64,000 nt of DNA from the NCBI GenBank assembly GCA_021199275.1, contig JAJQIJ010000013.1, forward strand, positions 136,767 to 200,766. The letters run 5' to 3'. The stretch's first letter is position 1, and every line of letters begins with the position of its first letter. Shown one piece after another: positions 24,164 through 34,219 of this stretch. The position numbers were made by a program, and so were the translations under genes. The notes below the pieces were generated by a model. The model searched no databases and was not told the DNA's origin. It saw only the letters and a program-made list of their open reading frames with translations. This stretch comes from Clostridiales bacterium (GTDB taxonomy: Bacteria; Bacillota; Clostridia; Oscillospirales; Acutalibacteraceae).

Positions 24164-26061
24164 TGGATAACGCAAACACAGAAAAGCTTAAAAGCAAGGC
24201 AAGCCCGAACAACCGCCCGGGCGGCGGCCCCCGCGGCATTCCGAACGGCGGCTTTAAAAAGCCGAAAAACACAGGCCGTGTGGTAAAAAGGATTTTGCAA
24301 TATATTGGCAAAAGCAAATACTGGCTTATTGTTTCACTGTTGGCCGTTTTGGGCGCAACGGCATTTTCCGTATTGGCGTCTGCAAGACTGCAGCCCCTTA
24401 TTGACAAGGCGATTTACCCTGTTTTTGACAAGTCAGAGCTTATAAAGCAGCTGGTTATTCTTGCGTCGTTTTACATTCTTTCATCAATTATGAACTTTGC
24501 GCAAAGCAAAATAATGGTGAACATTGCATATAAAACCACAAACATTATAAGGCGCGATTTATTTGACCACATGCAAACCCTGCCGATAAGATATTTCGAC
24601 AGCAAAACACACGGTGAAATAATGAGCCGTTTTACAAACGACGTTGACAACATGCAGGTTATGCTGGAACAGTCTGTGGTGCAGCTGATTTCAAGCGTTT
24701 TCACGTTTATAGGAATAGTTGCAATGATGATTTATTTCAACTGGAAGCTGTTTTTAATTGTGCTTGTGTTCCTTATAATTATGGTAAGGGTTACTGCGTT
24801 TATAGGCAAAAAAACGCGCAAGCATTACCAGGCGCAGCAAAAAAACCTGGGCATTATGAACGGCTATATTGAAGAAAATATTGAAGGCATGAAGGTTGTA
24901 AAAATTTTCAACCATGAAAACACCGTGACAAATGAATTCGGCGAATTAAACACAAACTTCTGCCAAAGCGCTACAAAGGCCAACTTTTATTCGGGCATAA
25001 TGGGGCCGTGTTCGTCAGGCATAAACAACACCGCCTATGCGGTGGTAACCGTTTTGGGCGCCCTTATGGTAATTATGACAGGCGGCACATTTTCAGTGGG
25101 CTCGCTGACCTCATTTTTGACTTATTCAAAGCAGTTTTCACAACCCATTCAGCAGATTACAAACCAGATGAACAACATTTTTTCAGCGCTTGCCGGTGCT
25201 GAAAGGGTGTTTGAAATTATGGACATGGACAGTGAAATAGACGACGGCACCGTAACGGCAGTTACAAAAAAAGACGAAAACGGCAACGACGTTTATTATT
25301 GGGACGACGGCGGAAAGCTGACTAAAATAGAGGGAAATATAATATTTGACGGGGTAACGTTTTCATATGTCGAAAACAAGGTTGTGCTCAAAGATATTAA
25401 CCTTTATGCTAAGCCAAACCAGAAAATTGCGTTTGTCGGCTCAACCGGCGCCGGGAAAACCACCATTACAAACCTTATAAACAGGTTTTATGACATTCAA
25501 GAGGGCACCATAACATATGATTCAATAGATATAAGGCGCATTAAAAAGGCTGATTTGCGCCGCTCTATGTCAATGGTGCTGCAAGACACAAGCCTGTTTA
25601 CCGGCACAATACTTGACAACATTCGCTATGGCAGAACAGACGCGACTGACGACGAATGCATAGCAGCCGCAAAGCTTGCAGCCGCGCATTCATTTATAAG
25701 GCGCCTGCCTAACGGCTATAACACCGTTATAACGGGCGGCGGCGAAAACCTGTCTCAGGGGCAGCGGCAGCTGCTTTCAATAGCAAGAGCGGCGGTTGCA
25801 AAGCCTGTTGTGCTTATTTTAGACGAAGCCACGTCTTCAGTAGACACGCGCACAGAGCTGCACATTGAACACGGAATGGACCGCCTGATGGAAGGCAGAA
25901 CAGTGTTTGTAATAGCGCACCGCCTGTCTACCGTAAGAAATTCAAACGCCATAATGGTGCTTGAACACGGTGAAATCATAGAGCGCGGCGACCATGACGA
26001 TTTGCTTGGCGCGCAGGGCAGGTATTACGAGCTTTACACCGGCAAGGCAAAGCTGAGCTGA
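24163..26061 (+). CDS. ABC exporter half-transporter, canonical ATPase site
   Basis: 632 residues. After a 45-residue Gly/Pro-rich N-terminal tail come six membrane segments and a nucleotide-binding domain with Walker A GSTGAGKT (about 426-433), signature LSQGQRQ, Walker B VLILDEAT with its catalytic glutamate (about 549-556) and the H-loop IAHRLST. It pairs with the preceding subunit. An insertion of about 30 residues (DDGTVTAVTKKDENGNDVYY region) lies just before the ATPase core. It ends the operon before a shared terminator at 26074-26112. Confidence 0.93.
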   Translation: MDNANTEKLKSKASPNNRPGGGPRGIPNGGFKKPKNTGRVVKRILQYIGKSKYWLIVSLLAVLGATAFSVLASARLQPLIDKAIYPVFDKSELIKQLVILASFYILSSIMNFAQSKIMVNIAYKTTNIIRRDLFDHMQTLPIRYFDSKTHGEIMSRFTNDVDNMQVMLEQSVVQLISSVFTFIGIVAMMIYFNWKLFLIVLVFLIIMVRVTAFIGKKTRKHYQAQQKNLGIMNGYIEENIEGMKVVKIFNHENTVTNEFGELNTNFCQSATKANFYSGIMGPCSSGINNTAYAVVTVLGALMVIMTGGTFSVGSLTSFLTYSKQFSQPIQQITNQMNNIFSALAGAERVFEIMDMDSEIDDGTVTAVTKKDENGNDVYYWDDGGKLTKIEGNIIFDGVTFSYVENKVVLKDINLYAKPNQKIAFVGSTGAGKTTITNLINRFYDIQEGTITYDSIDIRRIKKADLRRSMSMVLQDTSLFTGTILDNIRYGRTDATDDECIAAAKLAAAHSFIRRLPNGYNTVITGGGENLSQGQRQLLSIARAAVAKPVVLILDEATSSVDTRTELHIEHGMDRLMEGRTVFVIAHRLSTVRNSNAIMVLEHGEIIERGDHDDLLGAQGRYYELYTGKAKLS

Positions 26062-26073
26062 CATCAAATCAAT

Positions 26074-26112
26074 AAAAAAAGAACCGTCTCACATTTGTGG
26101 GGCGGTTCTTTA
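26074..26112. terminator. Bidirectional terminator between the exporter operon and the aquaporin gene
   Basis: AAAGAACCG pairs with CGGTTCTTT. There are seven A upstream and a short T-run downstream, so both converging transcripts can stop here. Confidence 0.8.
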
Positions 26113-26122
26113 TTGAGTGTAA

Positions 26123-26881
26123 TTATTCAGCCGTGTTTTCAGCCGGTGCGGTTTCTTCGGCAGTGCTTTGGGCCGGGGCTGTTTCCTTCGCTTTCTTTTC
26201 GCCGGAAATGAATTTATAAACTATTGCAGCCAGGGCGCCGCCAACCAACGGTGCGACAATGAAAACCCACAGGCTGCCAAGCGGCTCTGTATTGCCTGAA
26301 ATGGCAGAAACGATTGCGGGGCCCAAGCTTCTTGCCGGGTTTACGGACGTGCCTGTAAGCCCAATGCCCAAAATGTGCACAGCAGTCAGCGTAAGGCCTA
26401 TAACCAGCCCGCCGAAAGAGCCGTGGTTTGCTTTTTTGGAAGTAACGCCCAAAATGCACATAACAAATATAAAGGTCAGCACAATTTCAACCAACAGCCC
26501 TGCCGCAGCGCTGCCGTTTACGCCTGACAGGCCGTTTGCACCGAAGCTGTCAGTCATGTCAACAATATTACCAAGCCCGAATATGGCTGCTAAAATTGCC
26601 GAGCCGCCCAACGCTCCCAGGCACTGCGCAATGACATAGCCGATGAAATCGCCCACGCTCATGCCGCCGTTTATCAAAACAGCCAGCGACACGGCAGGGT
26701 TAACATGGCAGCCGGAAACATTGCCAATGCAATATGCAGTTGCCACAATTGCCAGGCCAAACGCCAGCGCGGTTAAAATATAGCCGCCCCTTGCGACATT
26801 GCAGCCCACCAGCATTGCGGTGCCGCAGCCCAGAATTACCAGCACCATGGTGCCTATAAATTCGGAAATGTATTTTTTCAT
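26123..26881 (-). CDS. MIP family channel (aquaporin)
   Basis: 252 residues with six membrane helices and both pore motifs, HVNPAVS in the first half and SVNPARS in the second. The residues around the second NPA (GTSVNPARSLGPA) resemble AqpZ-type water channels more than GlpF glycerol facilitators, but selectivity is not certain. The C-terminus is a repeated Thr/Ala/Glu tail (ETAPAQSTAE, ETAPAENTAE). ATG at 26881 follows AGAGGGG, and a longer frame upstream lacks a ribosome site. It is monocistronic, with a promoter at 26913-26941. Confidence 0.92.
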   Translation of the reverse strand: MKKYISEFIGTMVLVILGCGTAMLVGCNVARGGYILTALAFGLAIVATAYCIGNVSGCHVNPAVSLAVLINGGMSVGDFIGYVIAQCLGALGGSAILAAIFGLGNIVDMTDSFGANGLSGVNGSAAAGLLVEIVLTFIFVMCILGVTSKKANHGSFGGLVIGLTLTAVHILGIGLTGTSVNPARSLGPAIVSAISGNTEPLGSLWVFIVAPLVGGALAAIVYKFISGEKKAKETAPAQSTAEETAPAENTAE

Positions 26882-26912
26882 AAAACCCCTCTTTTCTAAA
26901 GTTTGTAAAAAT

Positions 26913-26941
26913 ATTGTCTCACCGAAAAATATGTTTGTCAA
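26913..26941 (-). promoter_or_regulatory. Promoter of the aquaporin gene
   Basis: Minus-strand TTGACA (26936-26941), 17 bases, GACAAT (26913-26918). Confidence 0.6.
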
Positions 26942-27116
26942 TATATTTTTGCTTTTTGAAATCAATTTGCAACAATTTTCCGCCCCCTGCGCTACATTTT
27001 TTTAGTTTTGTGCTTTTTTACCGTTTTTTTGTAACAAAAAGCTTTGATTTTCAACATATTTCACGGTTTTTTGCCTGTTTTCTGTGTGTAAAACATAAAA
27101 ATCGCCACATAAGCTA

Positions 27117-27145
27117 TTGCTTTTGATTTTTATAGGTTTTATAAT
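27117..27145 (+). promoter_or_regulatory. Promoter of the giant surface-protein gene
   Basis: TTGCTT (27117-27122), 17 bases, TATAAT (27140-27145), about 30 bases before the start codon. GGAGAG serves as ribosome site. Confidence 0.7.
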
Positions 27146-27175
27146 AAAAATATATAATTTGCGGAGAGAGCTTTT

Positions 27176-30100
27176 ATGTGCAAGCTGAAAAAATTTACCG
27201 GGGTGCTGCCGCTGCTGGCAGCGGTGCTTGCTCTCGGGCTGGCGGCAAGTGCCCTTTCGGCACAGGCCGGTGAAACAACTGTTATAACAGCTCAAGGCGG
27301 GGGCTACAGCGTGGCCCTTAGCTTTGATGAGTATGCCCTGCTGCCGGAAGACACACAGCTTGTTGTAAGCGAATATGACGAAAGTTCGGAAATTTGGCAG
27401 GCGCGTTATGCCGAAGCCGCAGAGCTTTACGGCTGGGAAAGCGGGCATGACTTCAGCCTGCTGAGCATAAGCCTGATGTCAGGAACTGATGAAATAGAGC
27501 CCGCCGCGCAGGTTGACGTTGCAATTTCATTTTCCGCCGGCAGCAGCTCACAGTACACCGTAACTCATTTCGGCGAAGAAAGCACGAAATCAATAGCCTG
27601 CGAAACAAGCAGTGACTCCGGGGTGCAAACCATTACTTTCAGCACCGGCTCTTTGTCTGACTATGCCGTGTCTGAAAACACTGATTATGAAATAATACTT
27701 GCCTCTGCTCAAAAGCTTTTAAGCGCAGCGGCAGGTTATGGCAACAATGTAAAGTGGAACGAAGAAGAGCTGGCAGAGCTTTGCCTTGAGGGCTATTATT
27801 CCATGTGCGACCTTTTAGATGAAGCATATTCTTTGGAAAGCATTACCGAAACAGAGCTTCAGGCGCTTGAAACTGTTTATGACGAATATATGGAATATTT
27901 GCTTTGGGCATATGGCTTTGACCCTTACGGGGCAAGCGCCGCCGCCATTGATTATGATGAAATCGTTTTAAGGGCAAACCAAGCTCTGGGCACAGACGGC
28001 CTGGGCTGGCTGAGCAGCTCAAGCGATTCCGGCACCATAACCTTTGACAAAGACAGCACCGCCCTTTGGGAAACCGGGCTGGGGCTCAGCGAATATGAAT
28101 GGGCAGACGAAGATTCAGACGGCGTAAACGATTATGACACCCAAGCCGAGCTGCCGGGCGAAAGCTCAGAAACGGCGGGGTCTATTTGGTACAGCGTTGA
28201 ATATGACAGCATACTTGCGGGAAATTACCGCGAATACCATGTGTACAACGCCAACCAGCTGCATGCCCTGCTTTATTATTATGACAGCACAAACGCCCTG
28301 TTTTCCACATATTTAAAGGAATCGGGCGGCGTAAATAAGCTTGGTATAGTGTTTGAGAGCGACATTGACCTGGGCGGCGCCGGTTCGGTTGCGTGGACAT
28401 CGTTTAGAAACACGTCTGTTTATCTTGACCTTGACGGCAACGGCTACACAGTTTATAACGGCTATTTCCCGTCAAACACAAATACTTTTCTGGGCACCGG
28501 AACCAGTGCGGCAGACAACCTTGTTGCAGTTCATGACCTTACGTTTTACGCCATGTACATAGGCCACGCCAACGGCATGTTCGGCTCTAGCGTAAACCGT
28601 GTTTATTTTTACAATGTCAACTGGGAAAACTGTCTTGCCAACGAAATAACTTCCAGCAGTGTTGCAATTGTACTTGGGACAAATTATACCCGTGTATACA
28701 TGAAAGACTGTTACACACAAAACTGCCATGTTCTGGGGCAGAGCCACAGCAGCCTTTTTGCCTCTTACGACGGCGACAATGTGTCCAGAACAAGCCGCCT
28801 GCTGGGCTCAGGCGAAAGCGCAAGCAATTATTATTACGGCAATGTGCCGGAAAACGCGCAATATTCATATGACGGCGCGGCTTTGACGTCAATTGAAGCT
28901 GTAGAAGCCGTGTGGAACGGCAGCTCTGTTACATATGAGGGCGAAACATACACGCTGAACACCTATTCGCCGACTATTTATGAAAACTGCGGCACGCTTG
29001 ACTGCGGGCTTTATGTTACCGCCAAATCTGCCGGGCACAACGGCGGCTTTGTTGCGTGCCTGCAAGGCGGCATGATTTTCAAAAATTGCTTTTCCACCAC
29101 TGACTGCTACAGCAGCACCCAGTGCGGTGTGTTCACAGGCGCCTTAATCGGCTCAGGCGTCGGCTTTTATTACCCCGATGTCTGCGACGACCCTGACTGC
29201 GACGACTCAGACTTAAGCAGCGGCGAACATGCGTCTGTTTTAACCAATGTGGTGTTTGAAAACTGCTGGACAAGCGGCTCTATTGAGGGCTCGTCTAAAA
29301 TAGGCGGCTTTGTGGGCATGATATTTGACGACTACCGCGCTGCCAATTCAGATTACCGCGGCCATGCGCTGTTTAAAAACTGCTATTCCACATCGTCAGT
29401 CGGAATGGAATATTCCGGCAGCTATGTGGGCGGCTTTTGCGGGCTGATTATAGGAAATATGCGCGGCAGCACCACAGACGGCGCGGCTGAATTGCAGCAT
29501 GTGTTTAAAAACTGCTATGCCGCGGGCGAAGTGGGCGGCATAACCACAGACACAGACGCGTCTTCCACAGCAAACACCATAGGCGGCTTTATAGGAATGT
29601 ATTTGAATGTTCAGGCGGGGTTTGTTTACAGTTCCACTTACCCGCCGTCTGCCGATTACCTGCTTGGCGTTGTGGGTGAAGACGACGCGCCAAACAATGT
29701 TGCGCGCATGATTAACTGCTGCTATGACATGCAAACCACTGCAATGCGCGAGCGCAGCATTGGCTCAACAGACACCACATATTGGAAAAATTTAAGTTCA
29801 AAAACACCTCTTGCCAACACTTTAGACGGGCTCAGCGGGGTTTACACCCAGGCCAGCACACAGAAAAACGTGGCAGGGCTGACTGACACCGAAAATATTA
29901 TGGGCTCTTCCGGCTGGACATATTATGACGAATATTACCCGATGACGACTGGCACTTTGAATTACACATATACGCCCACCGGAAACGAACGAATTGACGC
30001 TATGTATGCCGAACGCGGGCAGCTTTATAAATATTACAGCATGGTCAGCGCCGCAACGGTATTTCTTGACCATTATGACGAAATTCTGTCTGACGGCAGC

Positions 30101-33100
30101 GACCTTGACGCAAATTCAAACGTAATAGCGGCAGGAACAACAGGCGCCACCGCAGACGCCACCATATATGACACGGTAAGAGATATTACCCGCAAATTTA
30201 CATTTACAAGCGCTGAAGTTGACAGCGAAGTGACATGGGAAACTTCCACCCAGCGAAATGAAGCTTACGGCTTTTATGACCAACTCGGAGACGGGTTTGA
30301 GCTGACATGGCAAGATGACGGCGAAGAAATAAGCGGGTCATATAACCCGAATGTTTTAACCATTTACCAAGACGGCGACACATGGAAATGCGCTGACTTT
30401 GCCCCGGGCAAGCAGTGGGTAAACGTGTCAATTGGGGTGGGCACGCGGTATCTGCGCCTTTTGCCAAGCGCTTATTTGAACGCCGGGGGAATAATTTCGG
30501 TGGACGTCACCGTGAGCGACGACGACGAACAGACTGTAAGCAACACAGTCAGCATGTATGTGCCAAACAGCAATGCGTCCGGCGGGTGGGACGCCGTTAC
30601 GACAAGCGCATTTTACCATTATATCGGCGTGGCTTATGCAATTACAGACCGCACGCGCCAAGATTCTGAAACGGCAGACATTTATGAAAACCAGTTGCTG
30701 ACTCTTGCAGATTCAGACATACAAACAGACGCTGTTGACCAGTCAAGCTTTGCATTTTACAGCGGCTATCTGCGCACGGGCGACAGCACGGCAGTGGGGC
30801 TTGATGACAGCGGCGAAATGCTTGAACAGACATATCTTTATGAATACAGCACAAGTGAAGTTGACAGCACGCGAAACCTTTCAACCGCCGGCTCAACAAT
30901 TGTAAGGGTTTACTATGCCACTGACGAATCCGGCGGCGAAGGCGTTTATGACGAAGAAACCGGCGGCACCATGATTGAGCTGAGCCTGGGCGATGAAATT
31001 ACAGACAGCGATACCCTGTCAAAGTTTGAGGGTGAAACGCAATTTGAAGTGGCAGACGCGGGCTTTTATTACATGATTTACCAATGGCGGCTTAACGATG
31101 GGCGTTATCTTGAAGACGTAAAACTGGTGCAAATAACTTCAGAAGCATATACGGTGACTATGGCCACGGGCATTAAAGACAACACGCATTCTGTGGACTC
31201 TGACGGTTACACGTCTATTGACCAATATGTAGACATTACAGGCAAGCTGACATATGACACGGCAGACGGCAGCCTGTACCCGTCTGACGAAACCGGCTAT
31301 GCCGCATCTTATGAAAGCTATTATGATGACGACAGCATTTCAGTCGGCTATGATTACAATGAAACGGCAGATTTTACCAGCGGCAGCTACGGCATGAAAT
31401 CAATAACGCAGGTGCAAACGGGCAACAGCACTGTTGCCGGCTGGAAAAATGACGACAAATACCGCTTAGTGTCTGTAATTTTGCAGGCCAATGACGGCAC
31501 CGGCTTTACAGAGGTTGACCGAATTAACGTGTCTGACACCGGCACGGACACATTCGGCACCGCAGTCAGCGGAATGATATGGAAATATACATATACAAGC
31601 TACACCGCCACGCAGGACCCGGAATATAAAACATATACCATTGTGCGTGTTGACGACGCGGTGAAATATTTAACTGTGTCCGGCGAAGCGGACAGCGGAA
31701 ACGGCGTTACACAATATTATATAAATTTGGACTTTTCGCAAACGGTAAACGACTCTTCAGACGGCTCAGACGGCTCTTCTGCCCTGTCCAGCGGGCAGAA
31801 AAATATTCGCGTTATTGCGCTTTATGAACAGGTTTCAACACCGGTGAGCTTATACAAAACAGACGAGCATGGAAACGCCCTGTCAGGCGCGGTGTTTGCG
31901 GCATATTCAGCTAATGAAAGCGGCGAATATTTGGCTGACGGCGAAACAGACCTGTATATTACGCTGACAGACGGCGATTACACGGTTGACGAAGCAACGG
32001 GCGTAATTACAATAACCGGCGGCGACCGGGCGGGCTATACCGTTACCCCGAAATATGTTGGCACAACTGACGAAAACGGCGAGCTTATATTTGCCGACAG
32101 CAGCGGTGTTTATTACAGCGAAAGTGAGCTTCAGGCGCTGTTTGGCGACTATTTCCTGCTGCGTGAAATTTCCGTGCCGGCAGGTTACAGAAATGCAGGC
32201 GACGCAGTGCTGCTTACATTTTCAGGCGGAATACTTATTTTGGCAGACGGCAGCACGGATTCGGCAGACATTGAAATAAACGCACGTGTGACTGCAACCG
32301 GCTCTTTGTACACCGCCGCAGATTCCGGCAGTTCAACAGATTATGCCGAAGTCAGCTATGCAAACGACGCGTCGGCTTATTATTCAATTAACGAAACTTC
32401 CGGCGAAGTTGAAATAAACGGCACCTTGTTTGCCGTGGTGCTAAAGAAAAACGGCGCCACAGCTTCTTCAGTTGACAGCTGGTACCCGGTTGACTCTCAG
32501 GGAAATGTAACCGCGCAAGCGGGCTTGGCGGGGGCAATAGCCGCCGCGCAGGCAGCCGGCAGCGACTGTGTATTTGCCGCAAATTCAGATATTGACGCGG
32601 GCTTTACCGGCATGGAAGTTTATTTGACTGACCTGCCGGGCGACATTACCGAATATTTCACTTACCAGTGGAACACGGCGGAAAACCCAAGTGTTGAAAG
32701 CGTGCTTGAAAGCTGTGAATACATTGTGGCTTATTATTACACCACGGCAGATTCTCTTGCCGGCGCCACAACAGACAACACCGTGCGCGTTATAAGCCAC
32801 GAGGGTATTGTAACGGCAGACAACAGCAGCAGCCTGGCAGATTATTCGGGCTTTAGCATTGCCTGGGGCGCACAGCTTGACGTTATAAACTATGAAAACC
32901 GCGTTTATTTCCAAAAAACCAATGTTGACGGCGACAAGGTAAACGGCGCTGTGTTTGCCATTTACAGCGCCTTGCAAGACGGAGACAGCTATTATTACAT
33001 AGCAGACGACGGCACTTACATTTACCTTGGCGAAGACGAATTCGGCACAAACCGGGGAAATGCAACGGTAAACGGCGAAACCGGCAGTTACAGCATATCT

Positions 33101-34045
33101 GCCGGAAAATCTTTCACTCTGGGCGAAGAGGGCGCCGTGTCAGCTGACGGATATGGCGTTATTACCGTAACAGTCGGCAGCAGCACATATACAATTACAC
33201 CGGTGCAGCTTTCCGCCACGCATGACTGCGCAGATGTTGACAGCACAAACAACAGCGGCACGGGCCACTTTACTTTGCTTGAAAGCGGCAGTTATATAAT
33301 GCGTGAAATTTACGCGCCGAACCCCTATGCGCTCAACAGTGCCGAAATTGCAGTCAGCGTAAGCGTCTCTGCCGTTAGCGCTGCGGTTTTGCAGGGCAGC
33401 AGAATTACGGTGGCAGACGCTGAAAATTTTGACAATGACGAATATTCGCTTATTGACGTGGTGGCTGAGGTGACTGACCAATATAAGGTAAACATTACAA
33501 TTGACAAAATTTCTTCAAACGACGAATCGACGCTGGCAAACGCCCAGTTCATACTTTACTTTAAAGACGGCGACGCTGTATATTATTACAGCTATGACGC
33601 GGAAAAAGGAATTGTAATCTGGACTACAGATATAAATGAGGCTGACATACTTTCAACGTCAGACGAATCCGGGGCTTACTCTGCAATCAGCATTTACAAC
33701 CTGACAGAGGGAACATATTATTTAGAAGAAATTGCCCAGCCGGACGGTTATTACCTGCTTGAAGAGCCGCTGGAAATTACGGTTGACAGCAGCGCCACGG
33801 TGTCAATAACATATAACGGCAATACATACACCGCCGACTCTGTTACAGACGAAACGCTGTGGGGAGTCAGTGCCGGGCAGTCTGAAGACAACGACGCTGT
33901 TTGGACTCTGACTGTGCCAAACTATACAGGCTATGAACTGCCGGGCCTGGGCGGGCGCGGCACCGGGGCATTCACCGCGGCGGGGATAATGCTCTGCGCC
34001 GCTGCGGCTGTGCTGTTTACAAAGCACAAAAAGCGCGCAGAGTAA
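27176..34045 (+). CDS. Giant wall-anchored surface protein with SpaA-type repeats
   Basis: 2289 residues. A signal peptide (hydrophobic core about 10-29, probable cleavage after SAQA) is followed by a long Asp/Ser/Tyr/Gly-rich ectodomain. Around residues 450-790 are GLUG-like blocks (GGFVGMIF, FKNCYSTSS, GGFCGLI, FKNCYAAGEVGG), as in adhesins and IgA-protease-like proteins. Three SpaA/Cna-B domains start near 1555, 1908 and 2102, each with a candidate isopeptide lysine (SLYKTDE, YFQKTNV, TIDKISS) and a glutamate E-box (LLREISVP, IMREIYAP, YLEEIAQP). The C-terminus is a sorting signal: LPGLGG (2255-2260), a hydrophobic helix, then KHKKRAE. The threonine of LPXTG is Leu. No sortase gene is in the window. 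A role in attachment is inference. Confidence 0.88.
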   Translation: MCKLKKFTGVLPLLAAVLALGLAASALSAQAGETTVITAQGGGYSVALSFDEYALLPEDTQLVVSEYDESSEIWQARYAEAAELYGWESGHDFSLLSISLMSGTDEIEPAAQVDVAISFSAGSSSQYTVTHFGEESTKSIACETSSDSGVQTITFSTGSLSDYAVSENTDYEIILASAQKLLSAAAGYGNNVKWNEEELAELCLEGYYSMCDLLDEAYSLESITETELQALETVYDEYMEYLLWAYGFDPYGASAAAIDYDEIVLRANQALGTDGLGWLSSSSDSGTITFDKDSTALWETGLGLSEYEWADEDSDGVNDYDTQAELPGESSETAGSIWYSVEYDSILAGNYREYHVYNANQLHALLYYYDSTNALFSTYLKESGGVNKLGIVFESDIDLGGAGSVAWTSFRNTSVYLDLDGNGYTVYNGYFPSNTNTFLGTGTSAADNLVAVHDLTFYAMYIGHANGMFGSSVNRVYFYNVNWENCLANEITSSSVAIVLGTNYTRVYMKDCYTQNCHVLGQSHSSLFASYDGDNVSRTSRLLGSGESASNYYYGNVPENAQYSYDGAALTSIEAVEAVWNGSSVTYEGETYTLNTYSPTIYENCGTLDCGLYVTAKSAGHNGGFVACLQGGMIFKNCFSTTDCYSSTQCGVFTGALIGSGVGFYYPDVCDDPDCDDSDLSSGEHASVLTNVVFENCWTSGSIEGSSKIGGFVGMIFDDYRAANSDYRGHALFKNCYSTSSVGMEYSGSYVGGFCGLIIGNMRGSTTDGAAELQHVFKNCYAAGEVGGITTDTDASSTANTIGGFIGMYLNVQAGFVYSSTYPPSADYLLGVVGEDDAPNNVARMINCCYDMQTTAMRERSIGSTDTTYWKNLSSKTPLANTLDGLSGVYTQASTQKNVAGLTDTENIMGSSGWTYYDEYYPMTTGTLNYTYTPTGNERIDAMYAERGQLYKYYSMVSAATVFLDHYDEILSDGSDLDANSNVIAAGTTGATADATIYDTVRDITRKFTFTSAEVDSEVTWETSTQRNEAYGFYDQLGDGFELTWQDDGEEISGSYNPNVLTIYQDGDTWKCADFAPGKQWVNVSIGVGTRYLRLLPSAYLNAGGIISVDVTVSDDDEQTVSNTVSMYVPNSNASGGWDAVTTSAFYHYIGVAYAITDRTRQDSETADIYENQLLTLADSDIQTDAVDQSSFAFYSGYLRTGDSTAVGLDDSGEMLEQTYLYEYSTSEVDSTRNLSTAGSTIVRVYYATDESGGEGVYDEETGGTMIELSLGDEITDSDTLSKFEGETQFEVADAGFYYMIYQWRLNDGRYLEDVKLVQITSEAYTVTMATGIKDNTHSVDSDGYTSIDQYVDITGKLTYDTADGSLYPSDETGYAASYESYYDDDSISVGYDYNETADFTSGSYGMKSITQVQTGNSTVAGWKNDDKYRLVSVILQANDGTGFTEVDRINVSDTGTDTFGTAVSGMIWKYTYTSYTATQDPEYKTYTIVRVDDAVKYLTVSGEADSGNGVTQYYINLDFSQTVNDSSDGSDGSSALSSGQKNIRVIALYEQVSTPVSLYKTDEHGNALSGAVFAAYSANESGEYLADGETDLYITLTDGDYTVDEATGVITITGGDRAGYTVTPKYVGTTDENGELIFADSSGVYYSESELQALFGDYFLLREISVPAGYRNAGDAVLLTFSGGILILADGSTDSADIEINARVTATGSLYTAADSGSSTDYAEVSYANDASAYYSINETSGEVEINGTLFAVVLKKNGATASSVDSWYPVDSQGNVTAQAGLAGAIAAAQAAGSDCVFAANSDIDAGFTGMEVYLTDLPGDITEYFTYQWNTAENPSVESVLESCEYIVAYYYTTADSLAGATTDNTVRVISHEGIVTADNSSSLADYSGFSIAWGAQLDVINYENRVYFQKTNVDGDKVNGAVFAIYSALQDGDSYYYIADDGTYIYLGEDEFGTNRGNATVNGETGSYSISAGKSFTLGEEGAVSADGYGVITVTVGSSTYTITPVQLSATHDCADVDSTNNSGTGHFTLLESGSYIMREIYAPNPYALNSAEIAVSVSVSAVSAAVLQGSRITVADAENFDNDEYSLIDVVAEVTDQYKVNITIDKISSNDESTLANAQFILYFKDGDAVYYYSYDAEKGIVIWTTDINEADILSTSDESGAYSAISIYNLTEGTYYLEEIAQPDGYYLLEEPLEITVDSSATVSITYNGNTYTADSVTDETLWGVSAGQSEDNDAVWTLTVPNYTGYELPGLGGRGTGAFTAAGIMLCAAAAVLFTKHKKRAE

Positions 34046-34061
34046 ATATATTTTTTCATAT

Positions 34062-34090
34062 AAAAAGCGACGCCGCGGCGCCGCTTTTTT
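34062..34090 (+). terminator. Terminator of the surface-protein gene
   Basis: AAAAAGCG.CGCC folds back on GGCG.CGCTTTTTT, a GC-rich hairpin followed by six T, 17 bases after the stop codon. Confidence 0.8.
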
Positions 34091-34159
34091 ATGGAAACGC
34101 GCAGGCACATCACTTGAAGCTTTAAAAAATTTAAAATTTTTATTTTTTCATTAATGTTG

Positions 34160-34189
34160 TTGCAATTTTGCTTTAAATAATGTTATAGT
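34160..34189 (+). promoter_or_regulatory. Promoter of gdhA
   Basis: TTGCAA (34160-34165), 18 bases, TATAGT (34184-34189), about 30 bases before the start codon. Confidence 0.6.
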
Positions 34190-34219
34190 AATATTAAAGA
34201 AAGGGAAAGGAGTTTCAAT

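Noticed and set aside
27200..34040. Many antisense frames of 60-130 codons inside the giant surface-protein gene
   Set aside because: They mirror the Ser/Asp-rich codon pattern of the sense strand and have no ribosome sites or recognisable domains.
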